A stretch of DNA of 64,000 nt. Source: Akkermansia muciniphila. Lineage in GTDB: Bacteria > Verrucomicrobiota > Verrucomicrobiia > Verrucomicrobiales > Akkermansiaceae. The DNA is taken from NCBI GenBank assembly GCA_945874895.1, contig CAMCIC010000002.1:62001-126000 (forward strand), written 5' to 3'. The notes beneath the pieces were generated by a model. It saw nothing but the letters and a program-made list of their open reading frames with translations. It did no database searches and had not been told where the DNA came from. Below, one piece after another: positions 36,360-44,370 of the stretch. The position numbers and the translations under genes were made by a program. Each line of letters opens with the position of its first letter. Position 1 is the stretch's first letter.

Positions 36360-37165
36360 GCTTGCAGGGAAAAATCTTTCGTCTCGCGGATCCAGCACCT
36401 CTCGAGGATGATCTCTCCTACGTATGGCGCAAAGCCTTGCGCGGACAACAACTCGATGCCGTTCAGCTAGCTCAGCGTTGCGGCGTGGAAAAAACCGCCA
36501 TCGATGCCCTGATTTCGGGACAGGCGGACTCCGCCCTGCTCGACCAAGCAGCGGACGTTCTCAACCTCCATGCGGATGCGATCCGTCGGCACGGAGACAT
36601 TCGTCCTGTGATTCCCCATCTTCACGGAGTCAGCCGCCTACAATTGCCTTTCGAGCAGGACTCCGTGAACGCCTGGTTGATTCGCGATGAGGACCAAACC
36701 CTACTTTTCGATACGGGATTCGAGCGGGATTCGGCGCGAGTGTTACTCCAGAGCACGGGAATCGCACCACTAGATCTTTTTATCACCCACGACCACCGCG
36801 ACCATGTGGGAGGCATCTTAGGATTGCGCCCCTTAGTCAAAAAACACCACGAAATGAGCTATGGTCAATCTCTCCGCATCGGCGGGCTGGATGTGAAATG
36901 CTTCGACTTGTCGGGACACTGCATTCCTGCGTATGGCTACCTGATCCATGGACTTTCACGACCCATCTGCGTCGTCGGCGATGCCCTGTTCGCTGGATCC
37001 ATCGGCGGATGCTCGGATTCTTTCACCTATCATATGGCACTGCGCAACCTGCGCCAGCACGTCATATCGCTTCCCGATGACACCATCCTGCTCACGGGTC
37101 ACGGACCTGCTACCACGGTGGGACAAGAAAAACGAAGCAATCCTTTTTTGGCGGCTCGGGCGTGA
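36356..37165 (+). CDS. HTH plus metallo-beta-lactamase fold hydrolase
   Basis: The ATG at 36356, overlapping the previous stop, gives 269 residues. Residues ~30-75 look like a Cro/XRE-type helix-turn-helix (QQLDAVQLAQRCGVEKTAID). A metallo-beta-lactamase domain follows with THDHRDHVGG (His145, His147, Asp149, His150), SGHCIPAYGYLI (His188), VGDALFAG (Asp209) and TGHGP (His249). This is the glyoxalase II-like set of ligands for two metal ions. The DNA-binding-like N-terminal part is unusual for the fold. Substrate unknown. It is coupled to the Asn-rich secreted protein. Confidence 0.82.
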   Translation: MSLQGKIFRLADPAPLEDDLSYVWRKALRGQQLDAVQLAQRCGVEKTAIDALISGQADSALLDQAADVLNLHADAIRRHGDIRPVIPHLHGVSRLQLPFEQDSVNAWLIRDEDQTLLFDTGFERDSARVLLQSTGIAPLDLFITHDHRDHVGGILGLRPLVKKHHEMSYGQSLRIGGLDVKCFDLSGHCIPAYGYLIHGLSRPICVVGDALFAGSIGGCSDSFTYHMALRNLRQHVISLPDDTILLTGHGPATTVGQEKRSNPFLAARA

Positions 37166-37248
37166 TTTCCGCGCCTAGCACAGGACTGCGTATGTCACTC
37201 GAGCTTCAAGAAAAGATGCGGACTGAAGTCACGCGCTCCATGGAGGCA

Positions 37249-38163
37249 TCACCTGTCGCAAGCTTGTTGAATTCGCGTGAGCAATCGCTCCCAGTGCGGC
37301 AATGACAGACCTCTGCTTTGCGCACGGCGCAGCGGCTCACCCCAGATGGCATCGATCTCCACCTCCCTGCCCTCCTGCCAATCGATGAGACTGCTCGGGC
37401 GATAGGGTCCCATTGGTCGAGTGCGTTCGATGTTCCAATCGATCCATTTCGGATCCAAAACAAATCCTCTGGCTGCAGCGGCACTCACTACTTCATTCAT
37501 CAGTGCGCGAATCTCCGCCACCGTCGTTTCATCCGCAAGCAGAAGGTCCGTGGTTTTTCCTCCCTCAGCAATGGCGAGCCCATTGAACGGCACGTTCCAA
37601 ATCAATTTCTTCCATGCCGTCTCCTCGACGTCTCGCTCCACCACCGTTTCAACCTTCGCCGCCGCAAACATCTCGGCCAAGGCCAGGGACCGACCAGGCA
37701 CCCCGGGGGCAAATTCTCCCATCGCCATTCTGCCACCTGCTGTGTGATGGATCACTCCGGGAGCCATCCGATTGATACAGACAAAACACAGAGCCGCCAT
37801 GACTCGCTCAGCTCCTGTGATTTTGGCGATCGCCTCACAATTGCCCATACCATTTTGCAAGGTAACGACCTGCGTTTTTTCATGCAGCAGTGATGGCAGA
37901 ATGTCCTGCAACATCCTATTGCTGGTTGCCTTCCATGCCACGATCACCAAATCCACAGCACCGATGTCTTCCGCGTTGCGAAAGGCTGGGACGGGGTGGA
38001 GATGAAAATCACCATGGACGCTCTGACATCTGATGCCTTCCCTCAAAACGGCATCATAATCGCTCCGCATGAGAAAGCGGACATCATGTCCAGCTTCAGC
38101 CAACCTTCCGCCGTAATAGAGCCCAATCGCTCCCGATCCTACAATGGCAATGGTGGAAAACAT
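37249..38163 (-). CDS. panE: 2-dehydropantoate 2-reductase (ketopantoate reductase family)
   Basis: The 304 residues start MFSTIAIVGSGAIGLYYGGRLAEAGHDVRFL, a Rossmann motif of the ApbA/PanE family (positions 1-31). Family marks are VVTLQNGMGNCEAIAKI near 98, RVMAALCFVCI, and ETAWKKLIWNVPFNGLAI with the catalytic Lys near 190. The enzyme makes pantoate for coenzyme A. Paralogues in this family also act on other 2-keto acids, so the pantothenate role is likely but not certain. It follows the HDAC-fold gene by 12 bases. Confidence 0.88.
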   Translation of the reverse strand: MFSTIAIVGSGAIGLYYGGRLAEAGHDVRFLMRSDYDAVLREGIRCQSVHGDFHLHPVPAFRNAEDIGAVDLVIVAWKATSNRMLQDILPSLLHEKTQVVTLQNGMGNCEAIAKITGAERVMAALCFVCINRMAPGVIHHTAGGRMAMGEFAPGVPGRSLALAEMFAAAKVETVVERDVEETAWKKLIWNVPFNGLAIAEGGKTTDLLLADETTVAEIRALMNEVVSAAAARGFVLDPKWIDWNIERTRPMGPYRPSSLIDWQEGREVEIDAIWGEPLRRAQSRGLSLPHWERLLTRIQQACDR

Positions 38164-38175
38164 GACGAAAAATGG

Positions 38176-39090
38176 TTAGATGCCGCGATACTCCTGTGCC
38201 AGCTTTTTCGCCATCGCGACCGTGTTGCGATGGATTTTTGCGGTGAATTCCGGTTGGCGATTGTAGCCACCCCCATACAGCACGGCGATGGGAATGCGGT
38301 TGCGAATCATCGCTTTCAATAACACTTCATCGCGTCTTTGCATGTCCTTGAGGGTGAGCATCATTTGACCAAATCGGTCATTGAGATGATTGTCAGCGCC
38401 GGCGATCCAGATCACCAGGTCCGGACTGAACACATCCAAGGCCGCCGCCAAGGTGCTGAAAAGTTGTTTCAAATACATCTCCCCTTCCACGTAGCGCACG
38501 GTTTCCACATCCATTGTTCCCGAACATTGGTTGGTCAGGTAATTTTTACCGACATGGATCGAATAGGTAAAAACGCGCGGGTCGTCCTGCAAAATGGCAT
38601 TCATCCCATTGCCCTGCTGGGCATCCGTATCCACCACCATCACTTTGATGCCAGAACGCCAATCCTGCAAGTCACGGATGGCGGCCGCCACATCATTGAA
38701 GACTGAATAGCCTTCACCATGTTCGCGAAACGCATGGTGGGTGCCGCCCGCAAGACAAACAGCCACGCCTTCCTCCAAGGCGGCACGGCAGGCCATGCGT
38801 GTCGCCTCGACCTCTGTGGCACTGCGACGGTAGAGTTGTGGGGTCACTGGCAACCCGAGACGTAGCTCTTCTTTGCGATCGACCGCACAGCTGTAGATTT
38901 TCCCCAAGTAATCGCGATCATGCACTCGCTGCAAAATGTGCGAATCTGCCATGCGAACTTCCACGATTTCCTCAGGCTTGATCACCCCACCCTCCACCAG
39001 CATGTCTTTCGACACGCGGAATTTGTCCATAGGAAAAGGGTGATCGGAGGGCAAAACCAACTCGAAATCATGGGAATAGAAACAACGCAT
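38176..39090 (-). CDS. Histone-deacetylase-fold protein with a Gln in place of a zinc-ligand His
   Basis: The 304 residues belong to the HDAC/AcuC/class IV family. GGTHHAFREHGEGYSVFNDVAAAI (about 115-138) holds the paired active-site His118/119, and YGGGYNR closes the pocket. The zinc motif of relatives reads D-x-D-x-H-Q-G-N-G. Here it reads DTDAQQGNG, so Asp156 remains but the His ligand is Gln158. The third ligand Asp233 (AGADNH) is present. Codons on the minus strand are CAG CAG, so this is not a misreading of the frame. The change may weaken zinc binding or signal a different chemistry. Lies 12 bases upstream of panE. Confidence 0.88.
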   Translation of the reverse strand: MRCFYSHDFELVLPSDHPFPMDKFRVSKDMLVEGGVIKPEEIVEVRMADSHILQRVHDRDYLGKIYSCAVDRKEELRLGLPVTPQLYRRSATEVEATRMACRAALEEGVAVCLAGGTHHAFREHGEGYSVFNDVAAAIRDLQDWRSGIKVMVVDTDAQQGNGMNAILQDDPRVFTYSIHVGKNYLTNQCSGTMDVETVRYVEGEMYLKQLFSTLAAALDVFSPDLVIWIAGADNHLNDRFGQMMLTLKDMQRRDEVLLKAMIRNRIPIAVLYGGGYNRQPEFTAKIHRNTVAMAKKLAQEYRGI

Positions 39091-39341
39091 GTCAGAAGTT
39101 CATACAAGCAAACACAGATGCTTGCGTAAAGCCTGATGTGCAAGAGCGATAGGCAAGGAGATCAAGCGAGGGAGAGAATCTTCCCTGAGAGAAACGCAAG
39201 CTGGCCATTGTGAGTGGTTTTGACACAATTTCAGTATTTTTCCGAATTTCGCCATGGCCATCGTCCCGCTATCGAAAAAAACCGATCCTCTTTTCACAAC
39301 CAGGGAGGGCATGGCGTTCCCAGGCGGAATCACCATGGAGA

Positions 39342-40862
39342 TCAGGGAGCTTCTTTTTCGCGTTTTTGACCTTTGGTTTTCCCTGTCGAGAACTTGCCAG
39401 TTTGCTTCGGACCGCCCCCGAACTGCTGCCAATACAAAACCTTCAACGGGTTTTGTGCAGGTCCATCGAGATTCTCGTTCACCAGCAAGGGCTGTATCTC
39501 CTGCCACCAGCCGTCATAGTGGGCGCGCAATTGGGAAACCACCTCCGGATGTTGATCGATGACATTTCGCATTTCCCCGGGATCCGCCTTCAGGTCATAA
39601 AGTTCACGATTGTTTACGAGAGAATAATGGGCATTTTGAATCGACATTTTTTGATACTTCGCCTTCTCCGCCTGACCTCGCTCCCAGCGCCCCACATGGT
39701 GCACGAGAATCCGGTCCGACCACTGTGCCGCAGGTTGTTTCATCAACGGCAGCAAACTGCGGCCCTCCACTTGTGATCTTGCCGACTCTGGCATCGTCGC
39801 CCCTGTCATTTCCATCAAGGTGGGAAAAAGATCGAGATGCGCGGTGAGCGCATGGCATTCGCTTCCCGCGGTTACTCCGCCAGCGGGCCAACGCATGAGA
39901 CAGGGAACACGGGTGCCCCCTTGGTAGGGAGTGCCCTTGGTGCCGCGCATGCCAGCAGGGAAAACCCTCGTTCCCACCGTGCCCCCATTGTCACCACCGA
40001 TGTAAATGACCAAGGTATCACGCTCCAAGCCCCAGTCACGCAGCTTGCCTAACAGCTTGCCGAAATTCCGATCGATGTTTTCGATCATGCCAAAAAATTT
40101 CGCTGCGTCCTCATCGACTCCCGGTTTACCCAAGTAGTGTTGGTAATAGGACTCGGGCACGACGAGGGGCGAGTGCGCTGCATTGAGGGTGACATAGGCG
40201 AAAAACGGCGGTTTCTGCTTTCGTGTATCATCGATCCACCGCAGTGCCTGATCGAAAAAAAGATCCGTGCAATACCCGTTGGTTTTGACGAACTTGCCAT
40301 TGTGCCAGAGAGCTGGATTCATGTTGGTATTGCCGGGGGCATCGCCACACGAACCGGGGTAAGTCTGCCCGATTCCACCGCCACCGTGGATGTAGACTTC
40401 ATCAAAGCCACGGCTCTCAGGACGATATTCCGCCTCATCTCCCAGATGCCATTTGCCGAAAATCCCGGTCGTGTAGCCCACAGATTTGAGCATTTGTGGC
40501 AGCGTATAGGTCTTGAGACTGAGTCGTTCGCGTTCGGAGATGGTATGCGTGACACCGTTTTTGAACTCATGCCTACCGCTCATCAAGGCGGAACGCGTGG
40601 GTGCACAGGTGGGGCTGACATGAAATTGGCGAAAAAGCAGGCTTTGTTGGCGAAACCCATCCACCGATGGAGTTTTGATCACCGGATTCCCCATGCATGC
40701 GTAATCACCGTATCCCACATCGTCGGGCATCACGAGAATGATGTTTGGCTGGCTCGTCGCACCAAGCGAAACCATCGATAGAAACAAAGCCTGTGAAAGC
40801 ACCGCAACCGAGCAACCGCCTAGGGAAAATCGGAGTAACATTCTTTTTCGCATGGGATTCAT
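39342..40862 (-). CDS. Secreted arylsulfatase-type sulfatase
   Basis: The ATG at 40862 (or 40853) gives about 506 residues with a signal peptide ending near GATS. The alkaline phosphatase-superfamily core shows NIILVMPDDVGYGD (metal ligands), SPTCAPTRSALMSGR with the formylglycine Cys86 of C-x-P-x-R, GIFGKWHLGD and VIYIGGDNGG. The C-terminal tail is Lys/Gly-rich. Such enzymes remove sulfate from polysaccharides or glycans outside the cytoplasm. No formylglycine-generating enzyme is in the window. It is divergent from the DUF4407 gene with 89 bases between starts. Confidence 0.93.
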   Translation of the reverse strand: MNPMRKRMLLRFSLGGCSVAVLSQALFLSMVSLGATSQPNIILVMPDDVGYGDYACMGNPVIKTPSVDGFRQQSLLFRQFHVSPTCAPTRSALMSGRHEFKNGVTHTISERERLSLKTYTLPQMLKSVGYTTGIFGKWHLGDEAEYRPESRGFDEVYIHGGGGIGQTYPGSCGDAPGNTNMNPALWHNGKFVKTNGYCTDLFFDQALRWIDDTRKQKPPFFAYVTLNAAHSPLVVPESYYQHYLGKPGVDEDAAKFFGMIENIDRNFGKLLGKLRDWGLERDTLVIYIGGDNGGTVGTRVFPAGMRGTKGTPYQGGTRVPCLMRWPAGGVTAGSECHALTAHLDLFPTLMEMTGATMPESARSQVEGRSLLPLMKQPAAQWSDRILVHHVGRWERGQAEKAKYQKMSIQNAHYSLVNNRELYDLKADPGEMRNVIDQHPEVVSQLRAHYDGWWQEIQPLLVNENLDGPAQNPLKVLYWQQFGGGPKQTGKFSTGKTKGQKREKEAP

Positions 40863-40951
40863 ACAGCGACAGCGGACGCTTCTTTGCAAAGAACCAAAAA
40901 ATCGATCGACGCCATGATAATTCGACCTTTCGCGGGCGTAGAGGTAGTTTG

Positions 40952-42637
40952 ATGAAAAGCTCACCAATCAAACGATTTTTCTTCTGGCTCTCTGGAGCCG
41001 GCAGCGAAACCCTGGAGCAATGCCCGAATTGGGAGCAGCGCAAGTATGTGGCATTCGGCTGCACGGTCCTCGTGCCTTGCGCTTTTGCCTTCATCGCCTG
41101 CGCCTACGCCTTGTCCACCCTCACCGATCGCCCCGTGGTGATCTACGGCGTGGCTACCGTATGGGCCTTCATCATTTTGAGCATCGACCGCGCGCTGCTC
41201 GCTTCCTATCGGCCGTTCATGTCATTTTTCCGGAAAATCGGACAGTTTGCCCTGCGTTTCGTCGTCGCCATGCTGATGGGTATCACCATCGCCCACCCCA
41301 TGGTGCTGTTGCTGTTTCGCGACACCATTTCCACTGTGATCGAGGCTGATCGCTATGTGGCAATCGAAAACACGCGGAAACATTTTGACACAGAAAAGGC
41401 CAGTGTGCGCAGAAATATCACCGCACTCGAAGCCAACATCGCCGAGCAACGGCAGAAATGGAACGAATCCTTTCAGGCGAAATTCATCATTCAGGAAAAC
41501 GAGGATGCATCCACCCAGGTGCCGGGCCTGACCGCAGCCCAGCAAGCGGAGCTAAAAAAAGCCACCGACGAGGCGACGAAACCGTTCACAGAACGACTCA
41601 CAGCGATCGAGGCACAATCCGCCGAACTGACGCCGCAATACAACAAGATCCAAACCGAACTGGGCTACTGGCAAGCAGAATTCGAGCGCGAACTCAACGG
41701 CCAGCGCTCCGGACTTTCGGGAGAAGGCCCGCGCGCGCGCTCCATCCGCTCCGACCAACTCGATCCACGCCGCGAAGATGCCCGCAGGCTCGGCGGACTG
41801 CTGGAACACTTGACGACGGAAAAAAAGGCCCTCGAATCGCAAATCCGCTCAGCCGAGGCATCCGCCATCGCTGCGTTTGAAGAAAAACTCAAGGAAATCG
41901 AACTGGCCAACGTCGCTGAACAGGAGCGCGTCGCCGAACTCAAACGCAAAGTAGAAAGCGACCAAGCCGCCGCCTTCACTGCCCAACAAAACGCCTTGCG
42001 GGAGACCATCAAACAACAGATCGATACGAGACTGACCGAACTCGCTCGCGTGCAAGAGGAACTCTCACGCGTGGCCGCCGATGAGCGATCCACCATCGAT
42101 GCTCTGCGGGCTGAACCGCGCAAGGATGTGCTGACCCAGACATTGGCACTCCACAAGCTCTTCGAAGACGGCAACAAGGGCGGCTCATTCGCCTACTTCA
42201 CCTACCTCATTCTCACCGCCCTTTTCATGCTGGTGGACACCATTCCGCTCATTGTGAAGTTTTTCACCAAAACCGGACCCTACGATGCCTTGCTGGACCG
42301 GGAAGAGCGATCCATCGATGGCGAGCACAAGAATTTCGTCAAACATCACAAGCACTACATGACCCAGTCATCGGTCAGCAATCTTTTCGGCGTCACCCGC
42401 AACAAGCGCTTGGAAGCCGCGTTGGTGGATGGCGTGGAGCATTCGCGCGCCGCACGCGAGTTCATCGACAGCCTGATCGAGATGGAACAGGCCTTCGCGG
42501 AAAAAATGAAACAACAAGAAGCCCTGCGCGAACAGTCCTCTCCCGAACAAATCGCCGCCCTAGAAGCGATGAAAAAGAGTTTCTATGAGGACCTGCATCG
42601 CCGCATGCAAACTTTCTTCCAACCCCAGGCAAGCTGA
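40952..42637 (+). CDS. DUF4407 membrane protein with long coiled coil
   Basis: The ATG at 40952, preceded by a GAGG ribosome-binding site, gives 561 residues. The N-terminal part (WLSGAGSETLEQCPNWEQRKYVAFG, then hydrophobic segments at about 33-85 and 95-122) is diagnostic for DUF4407. A long Glu/Ala/Lys/Arg-rich coiled coil spans about 140-400, followed by a further membrane segment (YFTYLILTALFMLVDTIPLI, ~414-433) and a cytoplasmic tail. The function of the family is unknown; the architecture suggests a large periplasmic or cytoplasmic stalk between membrane segments. It ends 12 bases before the DCC gene. Confidence 0.88.
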   Translation: MKSSPIKRFFFWLSGAGSETLEQCPNWEQRKYVAFGCTVLVPCAFAFIACAYALSTLTDRPVVIYGVATVWAFIILSIDRALLASYRPFMSFFRKIGQFALRFVVAMLMGITIAHPMVLLLFRDTISTVIEADRYVAIENTRKHFDTEKASVRRNITALEANIAEQRQKWNESFQAKFIIQENEDASTQVPGLTAAQQAELKKATDEATKPFTERLTAIEAQSAELTPQYNKIQTELGYWQAEFERELNGQRSGLSGEGPRARSIRSDQLDPRREDARRLGGLLEHLTTEKKALESQIRSAEASAIAAFEEKLKEIELANVAEQERVAELKRKVESDQAAAFTAQQNALRETIKQQIDTRLTELARVQEELSRVAADERSTIDALRAEPRKDVLTQTLALHKLFEDGNKGGSFAYFTYLILTALFMLVDTIPLIVKFFTKTGPYDALLDREERSIDGEHKNFVKHHKHYMTQSSVSNLFGVTRNKRLEAALVDGVEHSRAAREFIDSLIEMEQAFAEKMKQQEALREQSSPEQIAALEAMKKSFYEDLHRRMQTFFQPQAS

Positions 42638-42649
42638 ACCATCGTAGAT

Positions 42650-43048
42650 ATGCATTAGATCGTTTTTTTTGATGGAAAATGCGGTCTATGTACGAGCTTG
42701 ATACGTTTTATCGCCCACGCCGATCATCGGGATCATCTGCGTTTCGCCCCGCTGCAAGGAAAAACAGCGGCGACCCAACGATTGAGCCAGCATGCCGACG
42801 AGGAAAACGGCACCGTAGTCGTATGGCGCGAGGCTGATGGCTCAATCTTCCTACGCTCTGACGCCGTATGGGAAATCGCCCGCGCACTGGGTGGTTTCTG
42901 GAATCTGTTGCGTTTGCTGAGCATTATTCCGTACTCGTGGTGTGAATTACTCTACCGCTCCGTCGCCCGCCATCGCAGCCGGTGGTTCGGAACGGCAGCG
43001 ACCTGCGAAATGGCCGATGAGAGGCTGCGGTCACGATTGCTGCCCTGA
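42650..43048 (+). pseudogene. DCC-family thiol-disulfide oxidoreductase (DUF393) with an amber codon at position 3
   Basis: Read in one frame, ATG CAT TAG ATC GTT TTT TTT GAT GGA AAA TGC gives MH*IVFFDGKCGLC followed by TSLIRFIAHADHRDHLRFAPLQGKTA and a C-terminal helix pair to 43048. FDGKCGLC is the DCC-family redox motif, so nothing essential is lost after the stop. The upstream context fits M-H-x-I-V-F-F-D-G with a Gln (CAG) or Lys (AAG) codon turned to TAG. No ATG, GTG or TTG lies between the stop and the CxxC. Use of ATC as start, a sequencing error, or a real nonsense mutation are alternatives. It sits 12 bases after DUF4407. Confidence 0.7.
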
Positions 43049-43062
43049 AACGTCTCCACAAC

Positions 43063-43530
43063 TCAATTCGATGGCAAGGGCACTGGCTCGATTGCAGGCA
43101 CGGGAGCTGTCTCAACCGCGGCTGGAGGCATTGCTGCAGGTTTATTTGGTGGATCGGGAGAGCCCTGAGGACCGACCGCTGGAGCCTGAGCCGACCCCTT
43201 CGTGCGATGATAGACGGCATCACCGACCGATACCTCGCCCGATTTCACATCAGCCGCCACGAATTGCCCGAGCTTTTCGCCACTGGTCTCCAGCGTCGCA
43301 GATCTGCCGTCGATGCCGTAGGAATGTAGGATCACCCCCTCGTCGAGCGTCCACTTGCCATAGGCTTCGAGCAATACAAAATCCTTGTTGCCTGGCTGGG
43401 ATTGCACACGGGCCACCAGTTGCATGGTCTCCCCCTCAGCCGCGGGCTTTTTCTCCGCGGATTCTTGATCTTGGCTGGCACATGCCACCAGCAGCAAGCT
43501 CATCGCAGCGTATCGTGTCACATTCCACAC
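43063..43530 (-). CDS. Putative lipoprotein with Pro/Ala-rich tail
   Basis: The GTG at 43530 gives 155 residues with lipobox LVAC at about 14-17. A mixed beta region (LVARVQSQPGNKDFVLLEAYGKWTLD) is followed by a Pro/Ala-rich end (NKPAAMPPAAVETAPVPAIEP). No family is recognised. It is convergent with the DCC gene and probably sits in the outer membrane, as the lipobox is followed by Ala-Ser. Function unknown. Confidence 0.65.
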   Translation of the reverse strand: MWNVTRYAAMSLLLVACASQDQESAEKKPAAEGETMQLVARVQSQPGNKDFVLLEAYGKWTLDEGVILHSYGIDGRSATLETSGEKLGQFVAADVKSGEVSVGDAVYHRTKGSAQAPAVGPQGSPDPPNKPAAMPPAAVETAPVPAIEPVPLPSN

Positions 43531-43690
43531 ACCTGCAATCCATCACATCGGCAGCAAATTTCAAGCACAGAAGAAGCCGCGACCGCCTCCCTTCCCCGAC
43601 TCGGAAAATAAATCAAAAAAAGTGCGCCAAAGGATTGACGCACACGATCAAATGGGTGTATCTCTCGCGCGACCCGCACGTCGAGTATTA

Positions 43691-43777
43691 GGAGCGATGG
43701 CTGAGTGGTCGAAAGTACTCCCTTGCTAAGGGAGCGTGGGGGTGACCTCACCGAGGGTTCGAATCCCTCTCGCTCCG
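43691..43777 (+). tRNA. tRNA-Ser(GCU)
   Basis: GGAGCGA at 43691-43697 pairs with TCGCTCC at 43770-43776, followed by the discriminator G. The anticodon stem CTCCC/GGGAG holds the loop TTGCTAA with anticodon GCT at 43725-43727. A long variable arm (class II) with GGGGGTGACCTC and a T arm GGGTTCGAATCCC complete the serine tRNA. CCA is not encoded. It decodes AGC/AGU. Confidence 0.97.
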
Positions 43778-43816
43778 CTCTCACCCCAATCCAGTTCATC
43801 TGGGTTGGGGTGAGAG
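43778..43816 (+). repeat. 17-bp perfect hairpin immediately after tRNA-Ser
   Basis: CTCTCACCCCAATCCAG (43778-43794), loop TTCAT, then CTGGGTTGGGGTGAGAG (43800-43816) pairs over 17 positions in RNA, counting one G-U pair. There is no T run, so it is not a standard terminator. It could be the 3' processing or termination structure of the tRNA, or a mark of a past insertion at the tRNA end. Confidence 0.8.
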
Positions 43817-43879
43817 CGTTTGAGGGGGATGAGATCCCTGCCCACAGGGCCATGGGTTCGGACGCCACGCGAGCGCTCT

Positions 43880-43926
43880 GCGTGCGCCCATCAGAAAATC
43901 CGCCTCCGGAGGAGGAGGCGGCACGC
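43880..43926. repeat. Second nested hairpin downstream of tRNA-Ser
   Basis: CCGCCTCC (43900-43907), loop GGAGGA, GGAGGCGG (43914-43921) form an 8-bp GC stem. The outer bases GCGTGC (43880-43885) and GCACGC (43921-43926) can pair as an alternative or extended stem. It lies in DNA with no supported gene. Confidence 0.6.
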
Positions 43927-44131
43927 AATTCACGAGCGTGTCGCTAGGCTGGAAAATCAAATTCTCCATCCCAAAAGTGAATGACAAGCATGGGAAATTC
44001 CCTGTTGCCTGAGGCATTTGCAGATTGCCGAGCTTTTGGAAAAAGAGCAAAATCCATCCGTAAGACGATTGCGGGAGCTGGGAAAAGCTAATGAAACCAC
44101 CAAAAAACAATGCAAAGAGCTCGAAAAAATG
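43927..44131. other. Gene-poor stretch with a coiled-coil-like coding remnant
   Basis: Together with the hairpins before it, this makes about 315 bases without a supported gene between tRNA-Ser and the short gene at 44132. One plus-strand frame ending at the TGA near 44149 reads LQIAELLEKEQNP, then VRRLRELGKANETTKKQ, which looks like the end of a helical protein, but no start is in frame nearby. I treat it as a remnant, not a gene. Confidence 0.4.
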
Positions 44132-44368
44132 TTACCATGCGAGGACTGACCCGAATGGCACAGCCCCAGATGCGCCCGGCTTGCGATCCATGCCGTTGAT
44201 CATCGCGCCTGGTCGGACGTCATCCTGAAACTCTGCGCCCGGATTGGCAAGCACGACCGGCAGTTCGAAATTGTTGAGACGGACTCCGGACGGCTTGGAG
44301 TCATCGGCGCACAGCGCGGTCAGAGGTGCGAGCAGCAGAGCGGTGAGAAGGGTGTGGGTGTGTTTCAT
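44132..44368 (-). CDS. Short secreted protein after the sulfatase, possibly truncated
   Basis: The ATG at 44368 gives 78 residues with a clear signal peptide (MKHTHTLLTALLLAPLTALCA) and then about 57 residues with no family (NFELPVVLANPGAEF is the most ordered part). The start is the kind seen on much larger secreted PVC proteins, and the frame ends abruptly in gene-poor DNA, so it may be the truncated front of a larger gene. The ATG lies 2 bases after the sulfatase stop, so it is transcribed with it. Confidence 0.5.
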   Translation of the reverse strand: MKHTHTLLTALLLAPLTALCADDSKPSGVRLNNFELPVVLANPGAEFQDDVRPGAMINGMDRKPGASGAVPFGSVLAW

Positions 44369-44370
44369 GG

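Noticed and set aside
39096-39125. CAAGCA/TGCTTG inverted repeat ahead of the HDAC-fold gene
   Set aside because: Six base pairs with no T run; too weak to call a terminator or operator.
43518-43928. Minus-strand open frame of 136 codons across the tRNA-Ser
   Set aside because: It reads through the tRNA gene and its hairpin in antisense; such frames are a known artefact over serine tRNAs.
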